The notes: generated from the letters alone by a model not told the origin. A DNA stretch of 64,000 bases from Macrostomum hystrix (GCA_950097015.1 CATNEN010000015.1:658501-722500), one strand, 5' to 3'; counted from the stretch's first letter, positions 32,762-44,304 are shown. Made by a program: numbers and translations.

Positions 32762-34360
32762 TAGCTTTTGTCAGGCTATCTCAGCCTGTGGGCATTCAAA
32801 CTCAGCCAGCCCATCTTGTCACTGCGGTTTTTTTACTGAAGCTGCTAACTTTTACCATAGACATGCATTTTAAGACCATGCAATCTCAGCTTGGGACGAG
32901 CAAACTCAGCCAACCTATAAGTTCTATGTTATTCTGTCTATAGTTTTGTTAACATTTTTTTAAACAGTCTATTTACAAGAGAAAAACTGGGTAACAGAAT
33001 ACAGAGTATGGGATGGGATATACAGAGCAAACTTTGAAATGGGCTACCAGAGACGATCAGTTAACAGGCTATTTCAGTTTAGTTGAAAGGTACCTCCTGG
33101 ATGCATTGTGGGAAGCTCCGGTTGCACTGAATTTCGCACCTGGCTACCATCATTGGCGTCACAGCTTGTAAAGAGTCGGCCCACTCGCTCCAGCAGAAAA
33201 ATGCGCCATTCCACGCAGGTGACTCCATCAGGTCGGCCACCAGCTTCTTCCTCCACCAGTGCGGGGTCAGCGAGTTGCAGCTTGATCGAAGCCTTCACTG
33301 CACTATGAGCCATCTCACACGGGTTGAGAAACGGCGAGTAAGCGGGCAGCAGCTGAATTTCAAACTGATGGCGGTGCTGCTCCGGCACTGTCACACCGCG
33401 ATGAAAGCTTGGACCATCGCAGACTATGACGACTCTGGCGTTGCCGATTTCCGGGATGACTTGCTCCACGAGGTCATTGATGAATTGTTGAAACCTCTCC
33501 TTTGTCTGGCCTCCTCTGAATAACTCACTCTTCACCAACCCAAGTGCAGATGACACGGCCAGACAGATGGAAAGATTTGGACCCCTCTGTGTTGGGCAAC
33601 GCCGTCTCACTGGCTGACCTCGTCGCGACCTTCCCTGTGATCTGCGCGTCCAGAGGTTGTACCCCGTCTCGTCTATATAGATTACCAACGTATCCAGTTG
33701 CAGTCCCGCCATGAGTAGCGCATACTCGCGTCGCTTCTCTATCACCGCGGGAGAGTTCGCACTCAATCGAATGTCGCAGTTCTTAGTGGCAATCTTAAAT
33801 GTATACAGGGCTCCATCCAGAGCTCTGGCTATTGTCTTAATGGAGACCGGTGGCTTGTCTGGAAGCTGAGCAGCGAGATTAGTCTGCAATGCTTTCAGTG
33901 TTGCCATCGGATTTTCATTTAAGAGGTCGATGAGCGCTTGGCGCATCTCGTCGTCCAGCTTGCAAGAGCCAATCTTCCGGCCTCCGCGCTGAAGAGCATC
34001 AATCCGACCTGTAGCTTCAAAAGTGGCAATGATGTGGCGAGTGGTTTTAAATTTGATGCCACGAATTGTAGCGGCTAGACCAATATCCTGTCCTTCCGTC
34101 CACGCGGAGATCAAGCGTCTTCTATCAACGCTGCTGGTTGCCCTCATTTTGGCGGAACAGCTTCAAATGTTAACAAAACTATAGACAGAATAACATAGAA
34201 CTTATATGTTGGCTGAGATTGCTCGCCCCAAGCTGAGATTGCATGGTCTTAAAATGCATGTCTATGGTAAAATTTAGCAGCTTCAGTAAAACAACCGCAG
34301 TGACAAGATGGGCTGGCTGAGTTTGAATGCCCACAGGCTGAGATAGCCTGACAAAAGCTA
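32762..34360 (-). mobile_element. complete Tc1/mariner-superfamily transposon with IR/DR ends
   Basis: About 1.6 kb bounded by TA dinucleotides (32762-32763 and 34359-34360). The terminal inverted repeats are about 194 bp (32764-32957 and 34165-34358) with only a handful of mismatches, starting GCTTTTGTCAGGCTATCTCA. Each TIR holds two similar direct repeats: outer at 32778-32807, inner at 32883-32911, both of the form ATCTCAGC...CAAACTCAGCC. This is the IR/DR layout of Sleeping Beauty-like elements. An uninterrupted transposase lies inside. The near-identical arms and open frame suggest recent activity. Confidence 0.93.
33074..34147 (-). CDS. Tc1/mariner-superfamily (IS630-like) transposase
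   Basis: 357 codons from ATG 34147-34145 to a stop at 33074-33076, uninterrupted. The N-terminus is a helix-turn-helix region (DIGLAATIRGIKFKTTRHII) followed by a second basic region (LQRGGRKIGSCKLDDEMRQA). The catalytic triad is visible: D in VIYIDETGYNLW, D in VIVCDGPSFHRG and E in LLPAYSPFLNPCEMA. By my count 33 residues separate the second D from E. The protein would cut and paste the element at TA sites. The C-terminal tail (DANDGSQVRNSVQPELP) is not recognised. The frame lies wholly inside the paired TIRs. All catalytic residues are present, so it may be functional. Confidence 0.92.
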   Translation of the reverse strand: MRATSSVDRRRLISAWTEGQDIGLAATIRGIKFKTTRHIIATFEATGRIDALQRGGRKIGSCKLDDEMRQALIDLLNENPMATLKALQTNLAAQLPDKPPVSIKTIARALDGALYTFKIATKNCDIRLSANSPAVIEKRREYALLMAGLQLDTLVIYIDETGYNLWTRRSQGRSRRGQPVRRRCPTQRGPNLSICLAVSSALGLVKSELFRGGQTKERFQQFINDLVEQVIPEIGNARVVIVCDGPSFHRGVTVPEQHRHQFEIQLLPAYSPFLNPCEMAHSAVKASIKLQLADPALVEEEAGGRPDGVTCVEWRIFLLERVGRLFTSCDANDGSQVRNSVQPELPTMHPGGTFQLN

Positions 34361-34577
34361 TACTTTGCTCTTCCGATAAACCATAAGTGCTCAAATCTAA
34401 AATTATAGATTTCTGCTGGAAATAAAAATACAGCTGTCTCACTTTTCCCGTCGAGATAAGGAGTCTCATTCTCGCACCAAGGTCCCTGAGCTCGATTCTA
34501 CGACTAGCTTACGAAAAGCTGGGTTTCATTTAGGAACCATAGACCATGGCTTATCAACAGATTTCTAACCAAATGGG
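34361..34577. other. flank with a SINE2 head fragment
   Basis: CTCGCACCAAGGTCCCTGAG, then CTCGATTC, at about 34472-34497 matches the tRNA-like head of SINE2. The body is missing, so it is a small relic. Confidence 0.5.
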
Positions 34578-35046
34578 TCAACAGTGGAAAGACTAGAATC
34601 CAGAACACGGGCTTACATTTTCCGCTCTTGCCGGTGAAATAACTTCAAGAATCACTAAAACATAGGCATGTTCGAGATATTCAACGATTTTCGTCGGGGT
34701 GTCTGGTGGAAAAAACCACCAATAGGCATAAAACTCTGCTCATAATGTACCCGCATCGGCCATTAAGGGTGATTAACGAACCAATACGGATTCGCCATAG
34801 AGATGTATGCATCTTGTCCTTGTCACCAGGATCTTCGACAAGAATTGCTGAATATCGATGCTGACGATGGACGGCTTTGAAAGTAATTTCATCCTAACGT
34901 GCGAAAAAATTGATCCACGTGGAGGACTTTCACGGAAATCGGTCATTCGGTTTGGGAGCCACGAGAAGTAGGCAGTGCATGGGTATTTGAAATACCACTG
35001 CGGTCTTTCCCGGGAGGAAAAATAGCTTGGTCCTTCCAACTGTTAA
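34578..35046. mobile_element. TTAA MITE family 1, diverged copy
   Basis: Left end CAACAGTGGAAAGACTAGAA and right end TTCCAACTGTTAA (TTAA at 35043-35046), with an internal order like the copy at 12659. Shared phrases are AAGAATCACTAAAAC, GGCATGTTCGAGATATTCAA, GTCTGGTGG, GATTCGCCATA, GGACGGCTTTGAAAG and AATCGGTCATTCGGTTTGGG. It is non-coding. Confidence 0.75.
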
Positions 35047-35181
35047 GCTTGACTGCAGCTGAGAAAGGGTCTTATGCTACAGAGATTGCTGAAATGCTTG
35101 CAGTGAAAACACAATTCTCAAATGAATTCGTTGTGTCTATTCACATTCACTTCGTGTGCTGTGCATTTTACAGAATTTTAA

Positions 35182-35469
35182 TCAAGGCTTGAAAAAATGT
35201 CTGGCTTTTGAAGGCCGAAATCCGTTTCTAATGCCATTGACAAAATGTTTCCACTGAGAGCGGCCGCATCTGCTAAAACGAGGCTTATCGGCTTCTTTAG
35301 TGCTGAAGAGGTCATCTTCTTTTCCCAACAGTGACGCACCCTCGCAGCAGTTCACACGAGCGTTGCATGTGATGACGAGAGCCAGAAGGCGAAAAACGAA
35401 TTGCGACAGCGATGTTGCAGTGTGCCCTGATTTGCCGTAATCGACGGTGCGTGAAGGACAGAGGGTCAT
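35182..35469 (-). CDS. possible small secreted peptide (weak)
   Basis: A 95-codon frame from an ATG at 35469-35467. A hydrophobic stretch (LSQFVFRLLALVITCNA) could be a signal sequence if translation starts further in. A basic, Cys-containing tail follows (SRCGRSQWKHF, NGFRPSKARHFFKP). No relative is known to me and no splice or polyadenylation evidence was found. It may be a chance frame. Confidence 0.2.
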   Translation of the reverse strand: MTLCPSRTVDYGKSGHTATSLSQFVFRLLALVITCNARVNCCEGASLLGKEDDLFSTKEADKPRFSRCGRSQWKHFVNGIRNGFRPSKARHFFKP

Positions 35470-36600
35470 GCATCCCTGATTTAATTGCTGTCCATCGCTC
35501 TCAAGGCTGCCGTGCTGTAAGTTCGTTCCGGCAGCGGGATAAAGAGGCTGCGAATGAATTGTGGGCCGGCCAATTATTATGGCTCAATTAGGAAATCTTC
35601 AGCGAGAACAGATTGAGTAAAAAAGCATTGAGTGTAATGCTCGTAAGCACGCGCAGTACTCTATGAACAAATGCACGAATAACTTCGATGGCTGCTTGAT
35701 AAACTCCATTAGAAATGCATTGTAAAAGTACAATATTTTAACTCGCTTTCGCAATGACGTTCGAAAATTTAATTTAAAAAGTTTCCTTACTATCCAACTA
35801 GTGTTTTTGCCGTGGAATTTCAGGGTCCAATATAAACACCATCGGTGAACTGTCGGCTTTGAAGGTTGAAATTGAAATCGTTTTATGAAAATTCACACAC
35901 GTGAATAATTTTTGTTATACTATACTTCTAGCTCCTCGCACAGGCAGGTGAAGTGTTTGCTTCGCAAATTTCTTAAAAAACTCCCCAAAAATCCGCCCTG
36001 CGCCTCTTCCTCTTCGGTTTTCTCAGCTGACATGTTTGCTCAAGAGGAAGAGAAAACCCGAGAACCAGGGGAAGGCAGCTAGGGGCCGTTCATTTCGCAG
36101 CGCCGGTACGATCTGCAACCCACCCGCCCGGGAAAACCGGGAACGGAAGTTGGGCTGCTGCTGTTTGTGGTCGTCTGCTGGACTAGGAAGAAGTGCGTCA
36201 GGTATATCGGGTGCCAGCTCCTGCTCGGCGTTCTGTTGCACTGAAAAACTCCAGGAGGGAGGGAGTACACGGTGACGGCACGGGTCGGGTGAGATCTGTC
36301 GGCCCGTTGTTTATCCTCTTTTAAGAGAGGCCTACAGTTTTCCCGTGACGGCCGGGATTGATTTAAAGGTGTGCAGCTTCGAGTAGCCGAGATGAGCCCA
36401 GCTGAGCTCAGGGAAGAGAGTGGAACTGCTGGACAACCAGAGCTAAGCAATCAGGCCTAACATTGGCTGCAGTGATGCTTATTGAAAACAGCTGTGCTCT
36501 GAGCAGCTCTCGGAGTATTGTTGATGAAAAGATTATCTCAGTTAAGCCGCGAAAAGCTAGCTTCTGCTTAATGGCGAATTCCAAATAAGTCTACAGAAAA
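35470..36600. other. intergenic, no gene recognised
   Basis: Open frames around 36023-36450 have no recognisable content. No repeat was identified. Confidence 0.4.
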
Positions 36601-37310
36601 GTGATGCGATGCGAGCTTCGTGTGAGCACCCAACACGGATTATAGCGCCAGGTAGGCAGCTAGATATACTGATTCGCCAGGTAACTAATCTAACACTTGT
36701 GATGATGGGGCTCGAGGGCTCAGTCCTCAGGGGCGCCCCACGGACCCGGGCTACTGACCCTACTGACCCTGGCTACGGTCGACCCGCGTACGACACAGAG
36801 TCGGCTGGACTAGGCAGATCGAGCGTACGACGCACGATAGCCTCCAGTGAGCGTACGACGCACACTGGTGAAGGTGAGATTGGGGTACGACGCTCCACTT
36901 CCCCTAGGGTGCCTAAAGCTAGCCCGCAAAGGACAAACACGGAGTCGAAGGCTTACCAACCAGCAGTTAACAACAGTCGCGCGGCGCAGGCAGGGCCGGA
37001 TGACGGGAGGTAAAACCCGTGTATTGTTAATCAGTCGAGTATCGTAAATCAGACAGAGCAGCGTTCCCGTCAGTCGTTGTTTTTAGGCGTCGCATGTAGT
37101 TGACTTGAGGGGGGCCGGCGGTAGCAGAGGCCGAGATCCAGCGCTCCACAATAAATAGCACCGCGGCGGGGGGGAAGACCATGTCTAAAGCCCCACCCCC
37201 GAGGGGCAGACCCAAGACCCCCAAAACACGGCCCCGCCAATCAGCGCAGCACACGCATTGATAACTAGGGGGAGGGAGGGTACAGCGACAGGTGTAAGCC
37301 GGCTGTGACA
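36601..37310. other. unrecognised GC-rich segment with a 134-codon frame
   Basis: The plus-strand frame 36609-37013 is rich in Arg, Ser, Thr and Pro, with CGTACGACGCACNNT-like words recurring in its DNA. It could be a retroelement ORF1/gag remnant or a chance frame. I see no zinc knuckle or other motif and do not call it a gene. Confidence 0.3.
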
Positions 37311-37447
37311 AATAACCGGGGGTAGAGGCACAGGGTCAAAATGGCCCAGCCAATCAGCGCAGGGTAGAGGCGCAGGGTCAAAATGGCCCAGCCAATCAGC
37401 GCAGGGTAGAGGCGCAGGGTCAAAATGGCCCAGCCAATCAGCGCAGG
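37310..37447. repeat. 43-bp tandem repeat, three copies
   Basis: Three nearly identical units containing GGGTAGAGGCGCAGGGTCAA, then AATGGCCCAGCCAATCAGCG, CA. A CCAATCAGCGCAG at 37228 shows that a related fragment existed upstream. Confidence 0.92.
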
Positions 37448-38384
37448 CCGAGGTAAAAAATAAACAACCACTGGGGAGGATTCGACCCGAACCTTAACTA
37501 AGCCCAGTCACCACGCGCTCATGCACGTGCAAAGCGCAAAGCACTTTAGGATTTCGCGTTGCATCTGAGCGTTCTCGTTAAAAGCCTCGTTTCTGACGCT
37601 GCTTGTAATGCCGCTCTCAAATCCCTGTGTCCGCTTCTGAAATCTGACGAAAATCTGACGAGAATGCCGCCTGGCGAAACACAACATGGCACCGAGTAAT
37701 GGCGCGAACCCAAACGGTCTCGTTGACCACCAGTCAACTTCGGGCTCTGAGTTATGCCACTAATGTTGCCATGTTGGACCATGATGTCCAACATCATCGG
37801 GAACCAGCTGTGCCAGGTGCACGCGGTCTTTTTAGCCAACAACCGTGAAGAGAACAACAGCTTGCCCTAAATCCACATTCGAAATTTAGTACAGCAAGAA
37901 GTGATTTTAACTGCGGAACAGCTGTTATATATTTTCAAAGACATCATATACTGCAGAAAACGCAATAGACGCTGTATGGTCTGACAACTTTCCTGATGGA
38001 CTCATGAGTGGGAAGAAGTGAGAGGAAGTGCTCCCACTCTGCCTGCACAGGAAGTGTTAATCCAGGTGATCCAGATCAGAGATAAGCGCAGGTGAGCCTG
38101 AGGACGAGCAAACATTCAGCTGGAAGGACTGCATAAGAAAAGGCAAACAGAGAGACAGGAGATTAACTGATGGTTTGATGCAAAATCCTGAACCAAGGTA
38201 GCAATATTCTAGAACAGTACAGCATATGCTTCATGCTCAAGCTTGATTCTCTGACTGAATGATGCTCTAACTTTGCAGCCACCGTCAGCGCATAATCCTA
38301 TCATTGTAGCGTCTCTGTCTGTTGACGTTCCAACCCGGAAACACGCACTCTCGTATTCTATCTGCGAGCTCCCTTTTCGGGTTT
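37448..38384. other. intergenic, no gene recognised
   Basis: No frame or repeat recognised between the 43-bp repeat and the next MITE. Confidence 0.4.
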
Positions 38385-38807
38385 TACAATAGAAAGATCA
38401 CGCTAGACTTTTCCCCATACGGACCACGGGGGTAATTCAAATACCCACTGCCTACTTCTCGATGGCTCCCAAACAGCGAATGACCGATTTTCATGAAATT
38501 TCACTAAATTGGATCAAAATTTTCTGCCTTTTACGATGAGCTAACTTTAAAAGCCGTCCGACGTCAGCATCGTCGAGATATTATGAAATTCTTGTCGAAG
38601 ACCTTGGTGAAAAATAGAACTACAATTGCTCAGTATAAGCCTCTATGGCGAATTCATACTCGTTGAATAATGAAAAAATTAACAGTAATGATAGCCGACA
38701 TAGTTACATAATGAAATTGGTGATATTGGTGATTAAGCCGCCAGACACTCCGACGAGAATCGTTGAATATCTCGGCAATGCCGATGTTTCGTGATTCTGG
38801 AAGTTAT
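38385..38807 (-). mobile_element. TTAA MITE family 1, inverted partial copy
   Basis: This is the reverse orientation of the 12659 element: ACAATAGAAAGATCACG, then TTCAAATACCCACTGCCTAC, TGGCTCCCAAACAGCGAATG, AAAGCCGTCCGACGTCAGCA and GATTCTGGAAGTTATT. The expected far TIR is missing. It abuts another TTAA element at 38808. Confidence 0.75.
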
Positions 38808-39413
38808 TTAACAGTAGGACTACCAAGCCATTTTGCCGCCCGTTTTTATACCAAGGGGGGGGGCGAATTTCCCCCCTGAGAACATTTTTGGAAGCGCCTG
38901 AAAGCTAACCGCGTAGGGTGGTGACTGATTGGCTGACAGACTAGGCGATGGTGTACTGTGGTTGAGCTGCGCCTAATATTTTGGCTTCAGCAGTGAAATT
39001 TTAGAAATTCGCGTCAGTGTCCAGAGTGGCCTATTTCCACATTTTTTGCATTTGAAGGTCCCGCAGTCCGTCTAGATAAAGGTAGGTGACCACCAAAGAC
39101 GAAGATGATGCAGGCACATTCGGGTGACATGCTGATAAAGTTTGAAGGTCTGGAAAGGCCGCACTGAGGCGCAGTGCAAATTCGTGTATAGGGGTGTGTG
39201 AAATACACTAGCTCTTGCGGAAAAAATCGGACCTTCGGCCAGAAACATTGAATATCTCGACGGTCTGAAGAGCTGACGACTTGTTTCTTGTTTCAGAAGA
39301 TGCGCAACAAAAATTTGGCCCGTGTTCTTGAGTTTCGTGTGCTTGCATTGTTCCGTTCGGGTGCAGCAAAAAAAATTGTCAGGGGGGAATTTCCTTGGTT
39401 GTTCTACTGTTAA
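38808..39413. mobile_element. TTAA MITE, family 2
   Basis: 606 bp between TTAA at 38808-38811 and TTAA at 39410-39413. The left end is CAGTAGGACTACCAAGCC. The right end reversed is CAGTAGAACAACCAAGGAAA. G-runs and C-runs pair just inside (GGGGGGGGGCGAATTTCCCC and CAGGGGGGAATTTCC). It shares the terminal TTAACAGTAG with family 1 but has a different interior. It is non-coding. Confidence 0.8.
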
Positions 39414-41765
39414 TCGGATGGAGCGGAAATATTAGATTTATTTTGGGAGACACATAAGAAAGAAAAATGTGGGTATTTTTATGCAATAAATCAAGACCAC
39501 GAGCGCTTCTTACACTCTGATTAGGCTGTGCGGCAATGCAGAAGGCCGCTGCACCACAGGTTGCCCGCGTTGACCATATTCATTTCGGCCCTCCTCCGGA
39601 CTCCAGCAGAGCGTGACGAGGCGGGCCGTGACTGCCCCAGGGCTGTGACCGTGGAGCGGGACTTTTCCAGCCGAAATTGGAGCGAGCGGTTTGAGCTGCA
39701 AGCGAGAAGCAGACCGATGAGGCTAATCAGGCACATCCCTGTGCGAGGCGAGCTCTATTATTGAGCATCACGCATCGTTGGACATCTTTCTCTGGGACTG
39801 TAAAAATATGAATTTCGACTGCTCAAGTCCTTCTCGGTTCTTTAGTACGCCATCGGGGAGAATGGCCCTGGCTTCTAGGAAAAAATGCCACTTTAAGCAT
39901 AACGAAATTAAAGTCGGTCATTCTATCTAAAATTAGGGTGATTAGTACGCTGAATGTAAGATTCGGCCGGCACTGTGAAGATAGTGAAATTGAAATTTGC
40001 TTTTGGGGTTCTAGAAGTGTCTTCAATTCTTCAGCTGAGATGGCCTGAAAGTGCGCCTCTTCCGCGCAGACGATATCCCTGTACGACGTGTAAGCTGTGC
40101 CTGTGATATTCTGCGATTTCCGAGGAAGTCCAGCTCAGCATGACTGCTGGCGAAGACCGCCGCGGGCTCAGGCTTGGGCTCCACAGGCGGCAGCAGTTGG
40201 AAGTCAGGGTGGTGCAGCAGATCAGCAGGTGGCTAGCCGTTTTCTTGCCTTTGCCACAGAAACAGCCAGCGAGCGCAGCGTTGACACCGTGCCGTCGACA
40301 ACGCGGCTGTCATGCAGGGCCGGGCAGCGTCGGCTCTCAGTTGGTGGATCAGCAGCTGTTCAGCAGACTGATGTCTCTCGGCCGCAGAGACACTGGCACA
40401 GCCAAGCCAGAGCTCGTGCCCCTCGTGACAGAAAGGTAAATGCCGGGTGCGATGACCCTGTAGAGCCGTGACCTTGTGATACGGGCGTGAACCCAACCTG
40501 CTGTTGCCCGGAGATTGCGTCCCTGCCTATACTGCTGCCCAGGTGCTGGTGGGTAAGCAGATGGCCCAAGGAGCGAGGGGCGCAGCGATCAGATTCGGTT
40601 AGTGTTATGTATTCTGTTTCTTGTTCTGCAGCTTTAACAAATTTAACAACAGCCAGTTTACACTGGCCCTCCTTCATCAGGACCGACACATTACTGCTAA
40701 ACTTTGAAGCTGAGCTGTGAGTGCTAAAATTTGTCATGTATTTCTTGCTACGGATACGAGCCGTATGTTTTCAATGAGACTTTCATTCCTTCAAGCCTTC
40801 AGACACCCTCTGATGCTCCAGACGATGATAACGATGAAGCAACCTGACGATGTCGACCACCACTTGGCTGATAGTAAGTTATACGAGTAGGAAATAGGCG
40901 ACATTCTAGCGACAATCAAGAGCAAAGACGCTGCTGAATTGTTATACGTAATGTGCATCTAGTGTAGAGTGTATTTGCTTTGTGAATTTTAATCATTTCA
41001 CATCATTCCGCCTGGCAAACCAAACTGTTGGCTGGTTAAACGGTTAGTTTTAGTCAAACAAAAATGGGATCGACTGTGATCGAGTCTCGCTGTGCGAGGT
41101 TGATTTAAAATTTGTGTTTTCGCACCGGAAAACTTTTCTGTCGAGACAATATGCTCTCCTTGCTCTCGCTATGCTCGTCATATTCTGGCCAGCGAGCTCT
41201 GAAAAGGCGGGGCACGCTACTTTCCCAGCACCCTGTTACTGCCTGAGCGGATCAACGACTCAACTGCAGGACGCACGTCTTTGAAAAACTATCACCTGGG
41301 CGACAAAAAGTTGCATGGCTTGAGTTGGTATAATTTAGTTTTACGCATTAATCGAAATATACTACTGACTATAAATGACGGGAAAATCATATTCAGCTGT
41401 AAATTATTTTTCTTTGCTTAATTTAACTTTTGCTAATTTGCTAACCTTTCGCTGTTTCAGCTGTCCCTTCTCTACGAAGTAAGTATCTACCTGGATGATG
41501 TTTCAGGCACCGAGTTCATCAATAAGAATCATTCCTACAGCAAAAAATTGCAAACCAGCACTGGATTTTGCGTTTTCCAGGTGGCGAGAGCGATTATGCA
41601 GAATAGTTTTATGTAACCTGCCGAGTAATTGCGAGGAGGCCGCCTAGCCTTTGTTGGCTTGCTGTTGTGACGATATCGTTTGCTTAATCGTCGTATTAGC
41701 AACTTCAACGATAATATGGCGGCGTGTTATTGGTGATAGCAGATGGCGCCATCTGCAGTGGATGC
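39414..41765. other. intergenic, no gene recognised
   Basis: 2.3 kb. Frames at 39521-39764, 40097-40737 and others overlap on both strands, show no recognisable motif and lack splice-site support. Nothing I can call. Confidence 0.4.
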
Positions 41766-41766
41766 A

Positions 41767-42333
41767 CCTGTTGCAGACTCTTGTGCTGTTGCAGACTCTT
41801 GTGCTGTTGCAGACTCTTGTGCTGTTGCAGACTCTTGTGCTGTTGCAGACTCTTGTGCTGTTGCAGACTCTTGTGCTGTTGCAGACTCTTGTGCTGTTGC
41901 AGACTCTTGTGCTGTTGCAGACTCTTGTGCTGTTGCAGACTCTTGTGCTGTTGCAGACTCTTGTGCTGTTGCAGACTCTTGTGCTGTTGCAGACTCTTGT
42001 GCTGTTGCAGACTCTTGTGCTGTTGCAGACTCTTGTGCTGTTGCAGACTCTTGTGCTGTTGCAGACTCTTGTGCTGTTGCAGACTCTTGTGCTGTTGCAG
42101 ACTCTTGTGCTGTTGCAGACTCTTGTGCTGTTGCAGACTCTTGTGCTGTTGCAGACTCTTGTGCTGTTGCAGACTCTTGTGCTGTTGCAGACTCTTGTGC
42201 TGTTGCAGACTCTTGTGCTGTTGCAGACTCTTGTGCTGTTGCAGACTCTTGTGCTGTTGCAGACTCTTGTGCTGTTGCAGACTCTTGTGCTGTTGCAGAC
42301 TCTTGTGCTGTTGCAGACTCTTGTGCTGTTGCA
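41767..42333. repeat. 18-bp satellite, about 31 identical copies
   Basis: About 31 copies of GTTGCAGACTCTTGTGCT in which I see no variant. Eighteen is divisible by 3, so five of the six frames stay open through the array (for example AVADSC on the plus strand from an ATG at 41743, and QESATA on the minus strand). Nothing beyond the period supports coding. Confidence 0.97.
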
Positions 42334-42520
42334 GTGTATTCGCCAGAGAATTGAGCGGCATGCATTGCAAGTGATGGGGCGGGGCCATGTCAAAATTTGC
42401 GGATACTGCATCACGTTTGCCAGTCAGAGTTATCGGCACGTTTCTCCCGCATGTGCTTTCAGACCGCCAAGCTCCGCCAGACCGCCACCTCAGTCGCTGG
42501 GCCCGAGAACTGCTTCTACT

Positions 42521-43133
42521 GAGGGTTGCATGCAGGGGCGAGGGGGGTCAGCGGCTAACGTCGCTGCCTCGCATTCCAAAGGACGCTAGTTCGATTCACC
42601 CTTCACGTCACGATTAATTTCGGTACTTGTTGGGGGGGTTTGGACAGTAGCGACCGGCGGAGGTGCACCATATTTCGTGCAATCAAAGCTTGAAAAATAG
42701 CTTCGCTCCTACCTTTCTGTGTGCCTGTTCTGCGTTGTATGAGTTATGTGCGTTGGCGCTGGGGCGTTAGACCTTGCGGGGGGTGGCTGGGGGGCGGGTG
42801 TACACCGCCGCGCGCTCATCTGGATTTCCGTCAGCGCGATTGGATAAAGTGTACACTCGTCACCCGCCCCCCCCCTGAGGACTGATTTCTATCAGCCTTC
42901 CGCCCCGGCTTGGTCTGCTCTCTGCGTGTGCGGGCCTGGGGTGAGAGGCACTCCGGCTGCCGCCCCCTTCCCCGCTTGGCTTGCTACTGTGTGTGTGAGG
43001 TGCCTGCTCAGGGGAGGCGGCGCGATGGGTGGCTCTCGCCTAGTTCGCCGGCCTGGGGGCATGCCGTTCCTGTGTTTGTGCGTCAAGTGCCCCAGGCCCC
43101 CCTGCAAAGTAAGTAAGTAAGAGGGTTGCATGC
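42521..43133 (+). mobile_element. SINE3, complete with 13-bp target-site duplication
   Basis: GAGGGTTGCATGC occurs at 42521-42533 and again at 43121-43133. Between them are 587 bp. A tRNA-like head (GGTCAGCGGCTAACGTCGCT, then CTAGTTCGATTCACCC) is followed by a long GC-rich body and an (AAGT)n tail at 43107-43120. The duplication and simple tail show retroposition. The length is large for a SINE, so the element may be composite. No open frame of note. Confidence 0.85.
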
Positions 43134-44194
43134 GAGCGCTAGGCCTTCAAATGCGTCACAAACTGTCCAATTTCGCTAGTGGTTCTTGTCGAGCATGCTT
43201 TTGATGGACGGTGGCTAACTGGCCTGCTGGGCCGCCTGGTGGCGAAGGCTTCCGAAGTCGTCTATTTTGCACTCAATGACAAATATGAGATTAATTAATT
43301 CTAATAGGCTTGTCATTGTACTTTAATTATCCAGAGCCTAAATTTTGTTTTACGCATCCTTGCAACAGATACCATTTTATTGATTTATTTATATTTTAAA
43401 CGCGCATGCCATCTGTGTGTTCTGATTTTTTAATGTATATTTTTGATAATTTAATTGATCGACAAAGAAGAGTTTTTCCAGAGATTTTATTTTTTAAATT
43501 CGATCGTGCAATTTTGCACTTACTGCATAGTCTATTTTCATAAGGAATTTTAATTCTGGCAGCTCGCAATGTTGCGAGCTTGATTGCAAAGCGGTTTTTT
43601 TCGGCAGACACTGCATCAGTCGCCAATGAGAATTCAAGTGGTACCTCTTGAATACTGGAGCCTCTAGAGAGGATCTCTGGCATCAACGGTTTTGTCATGT
43701 CAATGAGAACCAGTTGAAGCAATTCAGCCCTTTAATTCATCCATTCCTACACACCCCAGAAAGATATGTGTAAAGTTCAGTCGCTTGATTGTTAGGTATG
43801 AAAAAGTTTAACTTTTTAATAAGATGCTGTTCAATACTGGTTTCAGCAAACTGATGGCAGTGAAATGAAGGCCATTTTTTTCGCAGGAGGGCTGTGGAAA
43901 ATGGCACATCATTTGGTGACAGTATGACAAATACTACTGTAAGTAGAAGTAATTGATTTTGAAGTAAAAGTCAATTTGCTTTTTATTTGGTATAGAAAAA
44001 ACTATAAACACTTAAGTGCTGAAGGTATTTTCCTGACTGGCTTCAATAAAGGGCGACGTCAAACTCAGGGGACCAAATATGGCCACAATGGCTTGCCTTG
44101 ATGGTGTGCCACTGCAGGTGCTAACCGACTAATTGAAGACAAACAACTTGTTCCAAAATTTCATCTTAGAATTATCATAGGGATCTTGGTACAC
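43134..44194. other. intergenic, 3' flank of the ErbB-like gene
   Basis: AT-rich, without a supported gene on either strand. Confidence 0.4.
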
Positions 44195-44195
44195 T

Positions 44196-44201
44196 TTTAT
44201 T
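44196..44201 (-). terminator. polyadenylation signal AATAAA (minus strand)
   Basis: TTTATT on the plus strand, about 105 nt beyond the minus-strand stop codon of the ErbB-like gene. Confidence 0.5.
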
Positions 44202-44304
44202 AACTTAAATTTAGTCTCATTACAATGAAGCACTGATTTGTTCTTAACGAAACTTCTCAGTTCACACACTGATCACGCCCTGGACCGTTGCAGCCTTCAT
44301 CGCA

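Noticed and set aside
36609..37013. 134-codon Arg/Ser-rich frame
   Set aside because: No motif, no splice or polyadenylation support. A retroelement remnant is possible but cannot be shown.
41644..42589. Several 200-300 codon frames on both strands across the 18-bp array
   Set aside because: Same effect of a period divisible by 3. Kept only as a curiosity in the findings.
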